This document shows positions 1-10,486 of a stretch of 64,000 nucleotides of DNA, in pieces. The notes under the pieces are model-generated. The model ran no database searches, was not told the origin of the DNA, and saw only the letters and a list, made by a program, of their open reading frames with translations. Within the stretch, counting starts at the first letter, position 1. Every line of letters begins with the position of its first letter. Position numbers and translations under genes: made by a program. Source of the DNA: Azolla caroliniana (taxonomy: Eukaryota > Polypodiophyta); assembly GCA_043228905.1 (NCBI GenBank), contig JBHGNT010000016.1:8928001-8992000 (forward strand). The letters run 5' to 3'.

Positions 1-866
1 GTGGAGTGATGTGGTGCCATTGGTGTCCGCATGCTAGGCACATCCAATCCACCATACTCACTGTTGGGTGAGTGATCCGATTCGTTTCCATCTGAGTCTT
101 CGTACTCAAGCATTTTGGTCTTTCCTTTGTCTTGTTTTGGACTTGGCTGCGACGTGCTTTGGTCGCTCGGTGGCTCTTGTGCTCCACTCAATCTGGTTGA
201 GATCGAACTTCCCTTTGATGTGAGCCTTAGTTGATCATCCTCCTCTGAGTCGATTATTTTGAAATCAGTTTCGATTGGATCAGATGGAGTTGAGTCGAAT
301 GTGTACTAGGATACTGACTCATCAAATACGACATCCCTACTCACCCGCACCTTCTTGGTAGAGGGGTTCGCGCACTTATACCCCTTTTGTTTGAGCTTGT
401 ATCCCACGAGGATACATTTATCCATCTTACAATTGAGCTTCTGCTACATCTCACCAGGAATATGTACTAAGGTAATAGAACCGAATATTCTGATGTGGGA
501 TAAGTTCGGCTTCTTTCCATAGAAATTCTCATGGGGGGTAATATCGTGCAACGATTCATTAGATAGACAGCCGTGTTCGTTGCTTCAACCCAATATGATT
601 TTGGTAGATGTTTCTTGTTCATCATTGCCCTTGCCACCTCAAGTATATGCCGGTACTTTCGTTCGGCTACTCCATTTTGATGAGGTGTGTGTTGGCACTT
701 GGCAGGTGAACTCCCGCCAAATTCCTTCTTGTCGAAGGTATGTTGTGAAGGCATTGGAGAAATACTCCTTGCCGCCTTCCGATCGAAGGCATCAAACATG
801 CTGACTGGTTGCCTTTTCGACTTTGTTTTTGAATTTTTGGAAGTGTGCAGACACTTCCCTCTTCCG
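1..866 (-). mobile_element. Ty1/copia fragment C0 (integrase to RT linker)
   Basis: Minus-strand remnant of a copia polyprotein. Conceptual translation shows the integrase end: a SEGGKEY block (cognate of the usual SDNGGEY second-Asp region) followed by HQNGVAERK, which holds the catalytic Glu, then the NTAVYLMNRC block and the charged linker towards reverse transcriptase. It is broken by several stops and frame changes. The closest relative in this window is C1 at 62253-64000, which shows the same order and many shared residues. It is cut on the right near 866, where the plus-strand gypsy A0 begins, and runs off the left edge. No LTR is seen. It is non-functional. Confidence 0.85.
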
Positions 867-1281
867 CCAGACCATGGAAGAACAGGTGACGGGCATACCC
901 GGGGCGAGTGTCGCCACAAACTTGACAGACGTCAGCGATGGACCTCCGGTGGTGGATCAACACAACCTGGCTATTACAGTAATATTGCACGGACAGGAAG
1001 TTCCTGGATGCGTAATCGACGGCGGCTCAAGCGTCAATGCAATTAGCGCGAAAACTTGCGAGCAGTTAGGCATTTCCGAATGGGAGGCATGTCCATTCTG
1101 GCTCCGCATGGTAAATACCCGCTCAGTGCAACCGTTGGGGTTAATTCACAAAATAGGCATCATTGTGGGCGGACACCGCTTCGACATCTCGGCGGTCGTC
1201 CTCGCTTTGGACGCCCCAGGGGCGTACCCAGTGCTTCTGGGCAGACCATGGCTTCGGACAACAAATATCAAGCAGAGCTGA
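823..1281 (+). pseudogene. Retropepsin-like protease of A0 (5'-truncated)
   Basis: Aspartic protease domain of a gypsy polyprotein, which would process Gag-Pol. The active-site block reads VIDGGSSVN, so the residue after Asp is Gly rather than the usual Ser or Thr; sibling B has the same D-G-G. The second hallmark is GAYPVLLGRPWL (the LLGRPWL flap-distal motif). The first residues of the open frame come from the copia junction, so the start is not genuine. The frame stops at 1281 shortly after RPWL and would need to run on to join the polymerase frame at 1393. The family assignment is secure; activity is not expected. Confidence 0.8.
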
Positions 1282-1392
1282 CAACACGAGTGTATCAGTT
1301 TCCGGCATGGACGCACCAAGGTTCGCATACCTACGGAAGGCAGCACGCCACAACCTAAGGGTATAACACCGTTATACGCGGAGGATATAAAT

Positions 1393-3027
1393 ATGCTGGC
1401 TGGGGTGGAGGATGCAGAATTGGAGGCATACCTTGACGAACACCCTCGGATTATTCCGCTGTTTGAAATAGATGTCATTGCAACCGCGGTAGAATATGCC
1501 ACGACCACTGTTCCCCCCGACGAGCCTTACGAACCAAACCTAGAGTCCATATTGGAACTCAGCAGAGCACGAGCGGCATTCGAAAGGGAAATGGAGATTT
1601 CACGACGAGTCACCGCTTCCGCTCTCGAAGAAGTAAATGTGGGTACGGAATCGGAGCCCCGGTTCCTCTCCATCACAAAGGAATTAAGGCCGAACCAGAG
1701 AATCACGATGATCGCACTACTCACGGAATATAAAGATGTGTTCGCTTGGGCTCATGAGGACATGAAGGGGTTAGATCCCAAGTTCTATCAGCACAAGATC
1801 AATTTAGCAATTGACACGAAACTCGTCCAGCAGTGCCGCTACCGCATGAACCCCAACTACACGACCCGCGTGAGAGAAGAAATTGACAAGCTCCTGAAGG
1901 CGGGGTTCATACAACTAGTTAAACAAGCGACATGGCTAAGCCTAATAGTGGTCGTCCCAAAGAAAAACGGCAAAATACGGGTATGTGTAGATTACCGAAA
2001 ATTAAACGCCGTAACCATTACAGACGCATTTCCCTTACCCTTCACCAATAGCGTGTTGGACGCCGTCGCAGGCCATGAGATGTACAGTTTCTTATATGGC
2101 TTCAGTGGCTATAACCAGGTACGAATGCATCCCGAGGACCAGGAGAAGACGACGTTTGTCACGGACTGGGGAGTATATGTGGCAATCGTCATGATGTTCG
2201 GGCTAAAGACAGCGTCGGCAGCCTTTCAACGAATGATTACGGAGATATTTGGGGAATACATTCTGGCGTTCATGCAAGTTTTTCTAGACAACTTTGCGGT
2301 ATATGGGAGAACAATAGACCATTTTACGCACTTACGACTATGCATGGAACGTTGCGGCACCACACGCTTAAGCCTGAATCCCGCGAAATGTGCCTTTGGC
2401 GTGATCAACGGGTCTCTCCTAGGCCACATAGTCAGCAAGGAGGGAATAACGGTCGACCCAAATAAGATCTCTGCGATTATGCAAGCCAAAACTCTGACAA
2501 ACGCCAAATCACTTAGCCGGTTTTTAGGACAAATATGGTGGCATAGTCGGATGATACGGTATTTGGTGGACTTCGCCACGCCGCTACACGCTGCCGTACA
2601 TCAGACTCCTTTCCAATGGACTGCAACGGAGGATAAGGCCTATGAGGCACTTAAGATAATGATCACACAGGCTCCCGTCGTACAACCACCAGTTTGGGCG
2701 AAGCAATTCCACGTGTTCGTCGACGCCTCAGACATAGCAATAGGAAGCACACTAATGCAGCTCACCGAACCAAACTGGTACAGGCCAGTATACTACGCGA
2801 GTCGTAAATTGTCAACAACAGAGCGTAACTATTCCACAACAGAGCGGGAGGCGCTAGGGATGATCTATAACATCAATAAATTCCGACACTATTTATTAGG
2901 AAGGAAATTCACGTTCCACGTGGATCATTTGGCACTATTGTATTTGGTGGAGAAGCAAGCCCTGAAAGGGAAATTGGCGCGGTGGATGCTGCTGCTCCAG
3001 GAATTTGATTTCGTAATTCAGCACTGA
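1393..3027 (+). pseudogene. A0 reverse transcriptase and RNase H
   Basis: A 544-residue open segment with a gypsy RT. PKKNGKIRVCVDYRKLNA marks RT motif 2, FGLKTASAAFQR the middle palm, and VFLDNFAVY the catalytic YxDD box, here F-L-D-N, so the second catalytic Asp is lost (B keeps FLDDFAVY). RNase H follows with VDASDIAIG, the TEREAL helix and HVDHLALLYL. The frame ends at a TGA where B has CGA (Arg of HRPG), a C-to-T change. The product would be cytoplasmic in a virus-like particle. The mutated active site and downstream stops make it dead. Confidence 0.9.
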
Positions 3028-3033
3028 CCAGGG

Positions 3034-4380
3034 ATGCAACACGCAGTGGCGGATTTTTTGAGCAGACTCGAGAATGGAGAAACAGTACAGAAAGACGACG
3101 ACGATTTTCCGGACACCGACATCTTGCGAGTAGCGACACTGGCAGAAAAAACGGAATCGACCTTTCTGGACCGGTGGCTTATGGAAATGACGTACTTTTT
3201 AACTACAGGACTGCCTCCACCACAATTACGCACGGACGAGAAGAAACGACTAGCCGTCCGAAGTTGTCATTTCTGCCTCGTCGAAGGCGTTTTATATCAC
3301 AATGGAAGTGACATCATTTGGCGACGTGGGGTCCGTCAGGATGAGAAGGAAGCAGTTTTACGGGAGGCACACTGCGGCACGACAGACAGCCATTACGCGG
3401 GCGACGTGAGAGCTCGGAAAGTATGGCAGGCGGGCTTGTGGTGGCCAACAACGCAAAAGGATGCATCCGAGTATTGTAGAAAGTGTGATTTGTGTCAACG
3501 GATGGGTTAGCCCACGGAGGACGCAAGGATGCCACACCAGCCCGTATTACCGCTAGACCCCTTCCAAAAGTGGGGTTTGGATTTTGTAGGGCCCTTCACA
3601 CCAGCGGCGGCCCGTACGGGCAATAAATACATATTGGTAGCCACGGATTACTGCACCAAATGGGTAGAAGCAAAGGCACTACGTGAAAATACGACGGCCG
3701 TCACAGCCAGGGTTCGGGAACTAACACATCATTATGCCGTAGTCCATAAGAAGAGCACGCCATATTATCCACAAGTGAATGGATTAGCAGAATCCACCAA
3801 CAAGACATTACAGACCATTTTGAAGAAAACCGTCAATGAAAATAGAACGGAATGAGATACCAAACTACAGAGTGCGTTATGGGCGTACAGAACCAACTAC
3901 AAAACAAGCATACAGTCAACACCGTTCTGACTAGCATTTGGACTGGAGGCTGTGATGCCGGTCGAATTTCAGGTCCCTAGTTTGCGCATTCAGGTACGGA
4001 ACCTATTATTAGAAGCCAAGTCGGAGGAGGTACGGCTCTACCAACTCCTTGAACTAGGGGAAAAACGCGTCCACAGCATGGCTGTGTTGGAACAGGGTCA
4101 TCGACGGCGTAAAACGTTTGTGGATCGACATTGGAACGCAAGGGAAAAGGAGTTCGCCGTGGGTCGGGCGGTGCTAGTTTTTCAAACGCGCATGGGCCAT
4201 ATGCTGGGAAAGTTACGTTTCCGCTGGACCGGCCCATACTAGATAATTGGAGCGGAACAAGGCACGTTCCAACTAGGTACGCTGGCTGGAGAAGTAGTAC
4301 GGCAAAAGGTGAATGGGTTTCGGCTCAAACCTTACCTGGGCCCGACGCCACCTAACCCATTCACCGCCGAACGGGATAGA
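3034..4380 (+). pseudogene. A0 integrase, with internal deletion and stops
   Basis: HHCC zinc-binding end (HCGTTDSHYAGD followed by CRKCDLCQRMG), then a catalytic core beginning [12 protein letters not shown] with the first Asp in GLDFVGPF and the Glu in NGLAESTNK. Compared with B, about 32 residues including the second catalytic Asp (ISDQGG in B) are deleted around 3715. The carboxy end carries the GPY-type fold (FRWTGPY). Stops at 3508 (TAG), 3853 (TGA), 3928 (TGA) and 4240 (TAG) each correspond to a Gln, Trp or Arg position in B or its expected ancestor. It cannot integrate DNA. Confidence 0.88.
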
Positions 4381-4730
4381 ACCGGAGAATCCGCAGCGTA
4401 AAATGGACAGCCCCACTTGTACTATAATGTAAAAATAGGTTGTAAATAATCGTTACGAAAAAAAAAAGAAAAAAAGGAGAAGATAGCGACTATTAAAACG
4501 ACTAAAGGCATGCACAAACTCCTAGTTCAAGAACATGCGGCACCACGATGGCTCACCGCCCAATGAACCCTAAGCCACAAAAAGAAGGAAACAGAAGATT
4601 TTCTGCACACAACAGAAACCCATCTTCTAGCTATCAGCGCTCCCATCGCTCCTCCCCCTCACCTTCTCCCCCATCCTATCACAGAGCTCCAACTCACCGC
4701 AACCACCCGTCTCCTCCCTAGGAACCTACT
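4381..4730 (+). other. A0 intergenic spacer between integrase and accessory ORF
   Basis: About 350 bases of non-coding DNA inside A0. It holds an A-rich run (about 4458-4478) and a C-rich pyrimidine stretch (about 4640-4700) just upstream of the accessory ORF. No gene, LTR or clear polypurine tract was seen. It could contain the promoter or splice acceptor for the downstream ORF, but nothing in it proves this. Confidence 0.4.
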
Positions 4731-5249
4731 TTGGCGATGCCGATCTTCATCTCTACTGCCCTACGCCGATGGCTCGTGGAGAAACGCCTGGATGGTTACA
4801 TCTGGGTCGCAGAAGCACCTCCGCACCCGGATACCATGGACATCGCCAGGAAGCTTAACATCAACACGGTCACCAACTCTTCCATCCGGAAGAAGTTGGA
4901 CCTATCCTCACTAGGCGAAAGACATTTCAAAATACCTCCTGCAGAGGCACTGCAACGGTATTTTGGTCCATATTCCTCCTTCGCCAAGGCCTATAGAACG
5001 AAGCAGATTCCGGATCCCTTGTTCCATGAAGTTGCCAAGTTCCTGCTAGAAGTTGGCTGCGTACATGTCAACGCATATGGGATGCCTAAGCAGAAGACGG
5101 GCATCATTATCGATACCTTTGAAGGGTGGGCCGTCGACTGGAGGGTCATCATAGGGCTAGCGTTAAGGGAAGGCTTGCATGCGTATCAAGCAGGCAAAAA
5201 GCTCAGGCTGATCATCCAACAATATCTTACGGTACTATTTCCACCCTGA
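4731..5249 (+). CDS. Accessory ORF downstream of integrase in A0 (unknown function)
   Basis: A 172-residue ORF about 350 bp after the integrase end, in the same orientation. I do not recognise a named domain. It is homologous to the ORF at 5269-5874 in sibling B. Shared blocks are WL..RL.G, APPHPD/VPPHKE, RYFGPYS/RYFGEYS, KAYRT/KGYRT, LFHEVAKFL/LFREIARVL and VDWRVIIGLAL/VDWSVLIADGL. After the TGA at 5247 the same frame stays open to about 5422 through a Pro/Glu-rich stretch (PAPQPSQPTAPP), so the true protein probably had a low-complexity acidic tail. The true start may be the second Met at 4737. The pattern loosely recalls the plant-transposon accessory domain with a GK.IDVG motif, but that is only an impression. 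Confidence 0.65.
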   Translation: MAMPIFISTALRRWLVEKRLDGYIWVAEAPPHPDTMDIARKLNINTVTNSSIRKKLDLSSLGERHFKIPPAEALQRYFGPYSSFAKAYRTKQIPDPLFHEVAKFLLEVGCVHVNAYGMPKQKTGIIIDTFEGWAVDWRVIIGLALREGLHAYQAGKKLRLIIQQYLTVLFPP

Positions 5250-5268
5250 GGCCTGCCGGCACCGCAGC

Positions 5269-5874
5269 CTAGCCAACCCACTGCCCCACCCCGATCCGCG
5301 AAACACAGGTTAGCGGAGTTATCGGCCCCAGAGTGGGAAGAGGAACCCCAACCCGCCCAGCCAGATCCAAGGACAACACCTCCTTCTGACAAACCGGACA
5401 CACCTTGCCGTCTTTGCCTCTGACGATCTTGATCGCCGCACACAACCCGTCTGCAATCAATACTGACCAATCCACCTTGATCCCTTCATAGGTGGCGATG
5501 ATCATCCCTGCCCGGTTCTGCGGCATGATAGGGGGTCTGGGGTATACGTGGCCGTATTCATGGAGCACACGAGCAATTTCGCGGAACAGCATATCTCCGC
5601 CGTCCTGTGTTCGGTAGCCCTTGCTGGCTAGAGAGTACTCACCAAAATACCTGATGAGTTGCTCCGGGGTTGGATTGTCGATCGTGAGTATGCCTCCTTC
5701 CGGAAGGCCTGTTAACGCTCGAATCGCCTCTGCCGTTATGACCTCTGTATCGATTTCCTTGATCACTTTGTCGGCTTCTTTGTGTGGCGGTACTTCCATC
5801 ATCATCAGGAAGCCCTCGAGCCTGTGTTGCTTCAGCCATGTCTTGGCGGCTTTAGACAGCGTTTGCGGGTCCAT
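5269..5874 (-). CDS. Accessory ORF downstream of integrase in B (unknown function)
   Basis: Homologue of the A0 accessory ORF, placed in the same position after integrase. I start it at MDPQTL (5874), because this aligns with the A0 start; the frame is open upstream to 6069. Residues 1 to about 155 align with A0 (RYFGEYS, KGYRT, MLFREIARVL, IKVDWSVLIADGL). The last 45 or so residues, including CPVCQKE, lie where the DNA is also the antisense of A0's Pro-rich tail, so they may be a junction artefact and not native protein. Conservation of the ORF in both copies argues for a real role in the element's life cycle, but the function is unknown. Confidence 0.65.
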   Translation of the reverse strand: MDPQTLSKAAKTWLKQHRLEGFLMMMEVPPHKEADKVIKEIDTEVITAEAIRALTGLPEGGILTIDNPTPEQLIRYFGEYSLASKGYRTQDGGDMLFREIARVLHEYGHVYPRPPIMPQNRAGMIIATYEGIKVDWSVLIADGLCAAIKIVRGKDGKVCPVCQKEVLSLDLAGRVGVPLPTLGPITPLTCVSRIGVGQWVG

Positions 5875-6239
5875 TTCTGTGTCGGGGTCGGACTGCGGTG
5901 GCGAGGATGGATGGTGATGAGAGCGGGGTTGAGAAAGAGAGAGTTTAGAAGGCGGGGGTTCTCTGTGCACAGGTTCTCTTCTGATAATCTTGCAGCGTTT
6001 CGGTGCTTCTGTGCTCCTAGGTTCGCGAAAATAGAGGGTCTCTACGCGCAATGGTTTTTGTCTGTGCATTCAGGTGCCTTTTTCGAGTTTGTGCATGTCG
6101 CGTACTTAAAATAGCATTATGTCCTGTGGTGGCGCTTTAAATGCCCACTCCGTACCTTTTCGCTCCACGCTCTTTCATCCATTCATTCCTCGCTTTTGCA
6201 TGATTGTTTTTTTTTTTTCCAGTTATTATTAGTGTGACG

Positions 6240-7259
6240 TCACATGTCCGTTGGTCCTCCCGGACCCTTACTGGCCACATTCTCTCCGGTTACCGGCTTG
6301 CCGTCTCTCCCGTCTTCGTGGTTGCCGTCGGTCCTTTTCTCAAACGGGTTCTTAGGCATCGGTTCTCTATATGCCTTTAACCGGAATCCATTCACCCATT
6401 TGCCCAACACTTCGCCGGCAAGTGTCCCCAACTAGTAGGACCCATTATACTCCCGTGTTAGCCAATATGGTCCGGTCCATCTAAACCTTAGTTTACCCGG
6501 CATCTTGCCCATTCGGGTTTGGAATACTAGCACTGGTTTGCCAATTGCGAACATTTTTTCGTTACATTTCCTGTGCCGGTCGACGAATGCTTTCTGTCGC
6601 CGTTGCTCTAATTCTAAATGTAGGATGCTGGCCAACCGTTGTTCCTCCAGCTCACACAGCGCAGTCAACCTTATTGTCTCCGACTCCTTCTCGTTTAGCC
6701 ATTCTCGTAGCTGAATCCGTAAGCTAGGTACTTGAAATTCTACCGGCATGACCGCCTCGAGTCCGAACGCCAACCGGAACGGTGTTGTTCGGATGCTCGT
6801 TTTGTATGCCGTCCGGTATGCCCAAAGCGCGCTATGTAGCTTTGTGTCCCAATCCGTCCGGTTCTCGTTGACGATCTTCCGAAGGATGTTTTGGAGCGTC
6901 TTGTTTGTTGATTCCGTTAATCCGTTCGCCTGTGGATAGTAAGGTGTGCTTCGTTTGTGGACCACGGCATAGAAGGTCGTTAGGCTTTCCACCACTTGTC
7001 CGAGAAAGTGCCCCCCTTGGTCACTTATCAATTCAATGGGGCATCTGTAACGGCACCAGATGTACTCATATAGAAACTTTGCCGTTGACGCAACGGTGTT
7101 ATCCCGTAAAGCTTTGGCCTCCACCCATTTCGTGCAGTAATCCGTAGCAACGATAACGTACCGATTACCCGTTCTCATTGCCGGTGGCTTGAACGGTCCT
7201 ACAAAGTCCAGCCCCCACTTTTGGAATGGCTCGAGTGGTAGTACCGGCTGGTGTGGCAT
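6240..7259 (-). pseudogene. Element B integrase core and carboxy end
   Basis: Catalytic core beginning [12 protein letters not shown]. All three catalytic acids are visible: Asp in GLDFVGPF, Asp in ISDQGGHF and Glu in NGLTESTNK. WAYRTAYKTSI and FQTRMGKMPGKLRF follow, then the GPYW terminal fold. A TAG at 6432 interrupts the carboxy end, and the frame runs on with LGTLAGEV as in A0 (TFQLGTLAGE), implying Gln to stop. It is separated from the zinc-binding half by the TAG at 7278, which A0 carries at the equivalent codon. It would act in the nucleus to insert cDNA; as it stands it is broken. Confidence 0.9.
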
Positions 7260-7277
7260 ACGAGCCTGCTCCGTTGG

Positions 7278-9527
7278 CTAGCCCATTCTCTGGCATAGGT
7301 CACATTCTTTTGCGTACCGTACCGCATCTCTTAATGTCGTTGGCCACCATAGGCCACTTTGCCATATTTTTCTGGCTGTCGCATCTCCGGCATAGTGACC
7401 TCCGGCAACTCCGCAGTGGGCTTCCCTCAGTATTAGTTCCTTTTCATCGCTGCGCACCGCCCGTCTCCATATGCCGTCAGCTCCCTTGTGGTACAGTGTG
7501 TCCTGCAGTAAGCAGAAATGTCGGCTTTGTACCGCCAGGCGTTTCCGTTCGTCCCTGTTCAGCTCTTCCGGAGGTAGTCCTGTGCTCAGAAACTGGTGCA
7601 TATTTGTGAGCCACTTGTCTTCCTGGGCCACTGTCTCATCTGCTGCCGTCTCCGTAGTGACTCGAAACAGCTCCGCATCCGGAAACTCATCCGGTACTCC
7701 GTCACCCGTCTCTCCGGACTCCAATCGGCTTAAGTAATCCGCTACGGCATGTTGTATACCGGGTCGGTGGAATATTTCAAACTCGAACTCCTGTAACAGT
7801 AAGGTCCACCGGGCCAATTTGCCGGTGAGTGACGTCTTGGACACTAGGTAAAGGAGTGCCGAATGATCTACATGGAAGGAAAACTTCCTTCCCAATAAAT
7901 AATGCCGAAACTTTGTCACACTGTAGATCATTCCTAGAGCTTCTCGTTCCGTAGTAGAGTAGTTCCGTTCTGCTTGGGATAGCTTCCGGCTGGCATAGTA
8001 CACTGGCCGGTACCACTTTGGTTCCGTAAGCTGCATCAGTACGCTCCCGATTGCGATGTCGGAGGCGTCCACGAACACGTGAAATTCTTTACTCCAATCT
8101 GGAGGTTGTACTACTGGTGCCTGCGACAATAGTACCTTGAGGGCCTTATACGCCCTATCCTCAGTATCGGTCCACTGGAATGGTGTTCGATGTACGACGA
8201 CATGTAACGGTGTAGCCAGGTCGGCCAAGTATCGGAGCATCCGGCTGTGCCACCGGATTTGGCCTAAGAACCGGCTCAATGCCTTTGCCGTTGCCGGCGC
8301 CGGTGCTTCTAATATGGCTTTCACTTTGTCCGGGTCGACTGCTATACCTTCCTGGCTTACGATATGTCCAAATAAAGTTCCACTGGACACGCCAAATACA
8401 CACTTTGCCGGATTTAAACTTAGCCGGTACGCTCTACACTTTTCTAGACAAAGACGGAGGTGCTGAAAATGGTCCTCCTCCCGGCTATAGACGGCGAAAT
8501 CGTCAAGGAAAACCTGCATAAAAGCCGGTATATATTCACCAAAGATTTCCATGATGATTCTTTGAAACGTTGCCGGTGCTGTTTTGAGTCCGAACATCAT
8601 CACCACGGCCACAAACACCCCCCATTCGGTGACGAATGCCGTTTTCTCTTGGTCGTCGGGGTGCATCCGGATCTGATTATATCCACTGAATCCGTCTAGG
8701 AAGCTATAGACCTCATGGCCGGCGACGGCATCCAACACTCCATCTGTGAACGGAAGTGGAAATGCATCCGTTACCGTAGCCGCATTGAGTTTCCGGTAGT
8801 CCACGCAAACTCGAATTTTTCCGTTCTTCTTCGGTACGACTACGATCGGGCTCAGCCATGTCGCTTTCTTTACCGGACGGATAAAGCCAACTCTTAGCAG
8901 TTTGTCGATTTCTTCCTTGACCTTGGCAGCATAATTGGGATTCATTCGGTACCGTCTTTGTGCCACTGGTTTTGCGTCTTTGCTGAAGTGCACTTGATGC
9001 TGGTATAACTGAGGGTCGAGTCCTCGCATATCTTCGTATGACCAGGCGAACACATCCCGGAACTCCGTGAGAAGTGTTATCATCGCCATTTTGTCTTCTG
9101 ACTTCATCTCCTTGGCGATGTGCACCGGTTTTGCTGCATCCGTGGTGCCTAAATTCACCTCTTCCAGTTGCGATGCTTTGACGCGCTGTGAAACGGCCAT
9201 TTCCCGTTCCAATGCTTCCTACGCTTGCCGTAACTCCCGAATTGCGTCTTTATCCGGTTCTGCTTCCGCCTCTTCCGGTTGCGGTAAATACGGTGCTACG
9301 GCTTCAGCAATGTCAATTTCGAAGAGGGGTATGATCTTCGGGTTTTCCTGCAGGTATTGAGCTTCTTCTTCGTCCGCTAACCCTTCGAGCATGTTGACGC
9401 ATTCCGCATACAACGGTGTACATTCCTTGCCAGTGCTCGTCCTTGGCTGTGTTGGTACCCGTACCTTGGCTTTTCCTCGCCGGCAGGTAATTATATTTTT
9501 CCGCCAATTCTGTTTGATATGTGCCGT
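7278..9527 (-). pseudogene. Element B reverse transcriptase, RNase H and integrase zinc end
   Basis: The long frame 9212-7278 (644 codons) encodes a gypsy RT (PKKNGKIRVCVDYRKLNA, catalytic FLDDFAVY intact), RNase H (VDASDIAIGS, TEREALGM, HVDHSALLYL) and the integrase HHCC end (HCGVAGGHYAGD, then CDLCQRMG). Upstream, 9413-9222 encodes the linker (ENPKIIPLFEIDI), joined in frame across a single TAG at 9219. The most 5' part, to 9527, continues the protease tail until the insertion point of element A. Apart from the two nonsense codons, the RT active site and RNase H acids look intact, so this copy is younger or better preserved than A0. Confidence 0.9.
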
Positions 9528-10266
9528 TGTCGTGAAGAATGTGCTTCACGATATAAAAATGAGCTTAAATGTTGTATTTAATAATATTTAAGAGACTTGA
9601 ACCCACATCCTTATATACGATGTACAATGTACATACCACTAGGCTAGGCTATTTATTTGTAAAAGTGTATAATAAATGTGCTTCATGATATAAGAATGAA
9701 GCTATATATTGTATTAAGTAAAATTGAGGGACTTGAACCCTCAACCTTGTATATCAAGCACAAACCATACACCACTAAGCTAGGTTATTTGTTTTAAGGT
9801 TATATCCATCATTATACTTATCCCAATACATGGGAGCTCAAATGAGCATGATGGCTATCATGTATCACATGCAATGCATGTGCGCCAAATGGCGATCATG
9901 CATCAGATGTAACTCATGCATTACATGCATGACATTACCATATGCATGGAAATACTTATAAAAAGAGAGGAAAGGAAAACAAAAGGGAATCAAGGAATCA
10001 AGAGAGAGTAAAAAAATAATACAATCAATTGAAGAAGACTAGCTCATTGGGTGGAGAACCTCTCGTTTCGAAGTTGAGGTCGAGGGTTCAAATCAAGGGT
10101 CGGTATTGAAAAGATTCATCTTGCGATCAAGGATTGTAAAGTTGGTAAAATATTATATTTTTAATATACATCATGTTTATATCATATACTCTTGTTCTTT
10201 GAATCATACTTTGTCTCAATCTTCTTTCTTGAATCATACATTGTCTCTATCTTTTATCTATGCTCG

Positions 10267-10310
<44 letters not shown>

Positions 10311-10447
10311 ATTACTTGTAACTCTTCATCTTACTATCCTTAACCATTCTATCATCACCATACAAGCCTTATTAAACTTAAGTTTCTTCAACTCCCCTTA
10401 ACTTTAGTCCCCGCGACTTCGCCGCACGAACCACAACTACCCCGACA
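9528..10447 (+). repeat. 5' LTR of element A
   Basis: 920-bp LTR with the terminal inverted repeat TGTCG...CGACA. A TATA box (CTTATAAAAAG) lies at about 9956-9966. Upstream of it, at 9868-9950, are several ATGCAT/CATGCATG palindromes. Two antisense tRNA-like modules (9593-9650 and 9726-9786) and one sense module (10040-10097) carry A-box- and B-box-like blocks. A (TC)n(AC)n microsatellite occupies about 10262-10311. Confidence 0.95.
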
Positions 10448-10470
10448 CATTTGGTGAACCCGACGTGAAG
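10448..10470 (+). promoter_or_regulatory. Primer binding site of element A
   Basis: Directly after the LTR comes CAT and then TGGTGAACCCGACGTGAA, beginning with the TGG complementary to a tRNA CCA end. The same motif, with one or two changes, follows the LTRs of G (TGGTGAACCCGATGTGAA) and D (TGGTTGACCCAACGTGAA). This shows that the three belong to one lineage using related primers. The tRNA species is not identified. Confidence 0.75.
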
Positions 10471-10486
10471 GCAGCGACAAGGAGAA

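Larger units (their letters stand above)
867..5415 (+). mobile_element. Ty3/gypsy element A0, truncated at both ends
   Basis: Plus-strand gypsy internal region in the order protease, reverse transcriptase, RNase H, integrase, extra 3' ORF. It has no LTR, primer site or gag in this window, so both ends are lost. Its left edge meets copia C0 and its right edge meets the sibling element B in opposite orientation near 5415. The coding region is interrupted by stops at 3025, 3508, 3853, 3928 and 4240. The same domain order and many identical peptides occur in B, so the two are copies of one family. The left boundary is approximate (about 850-870). Confidence 0.85.
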
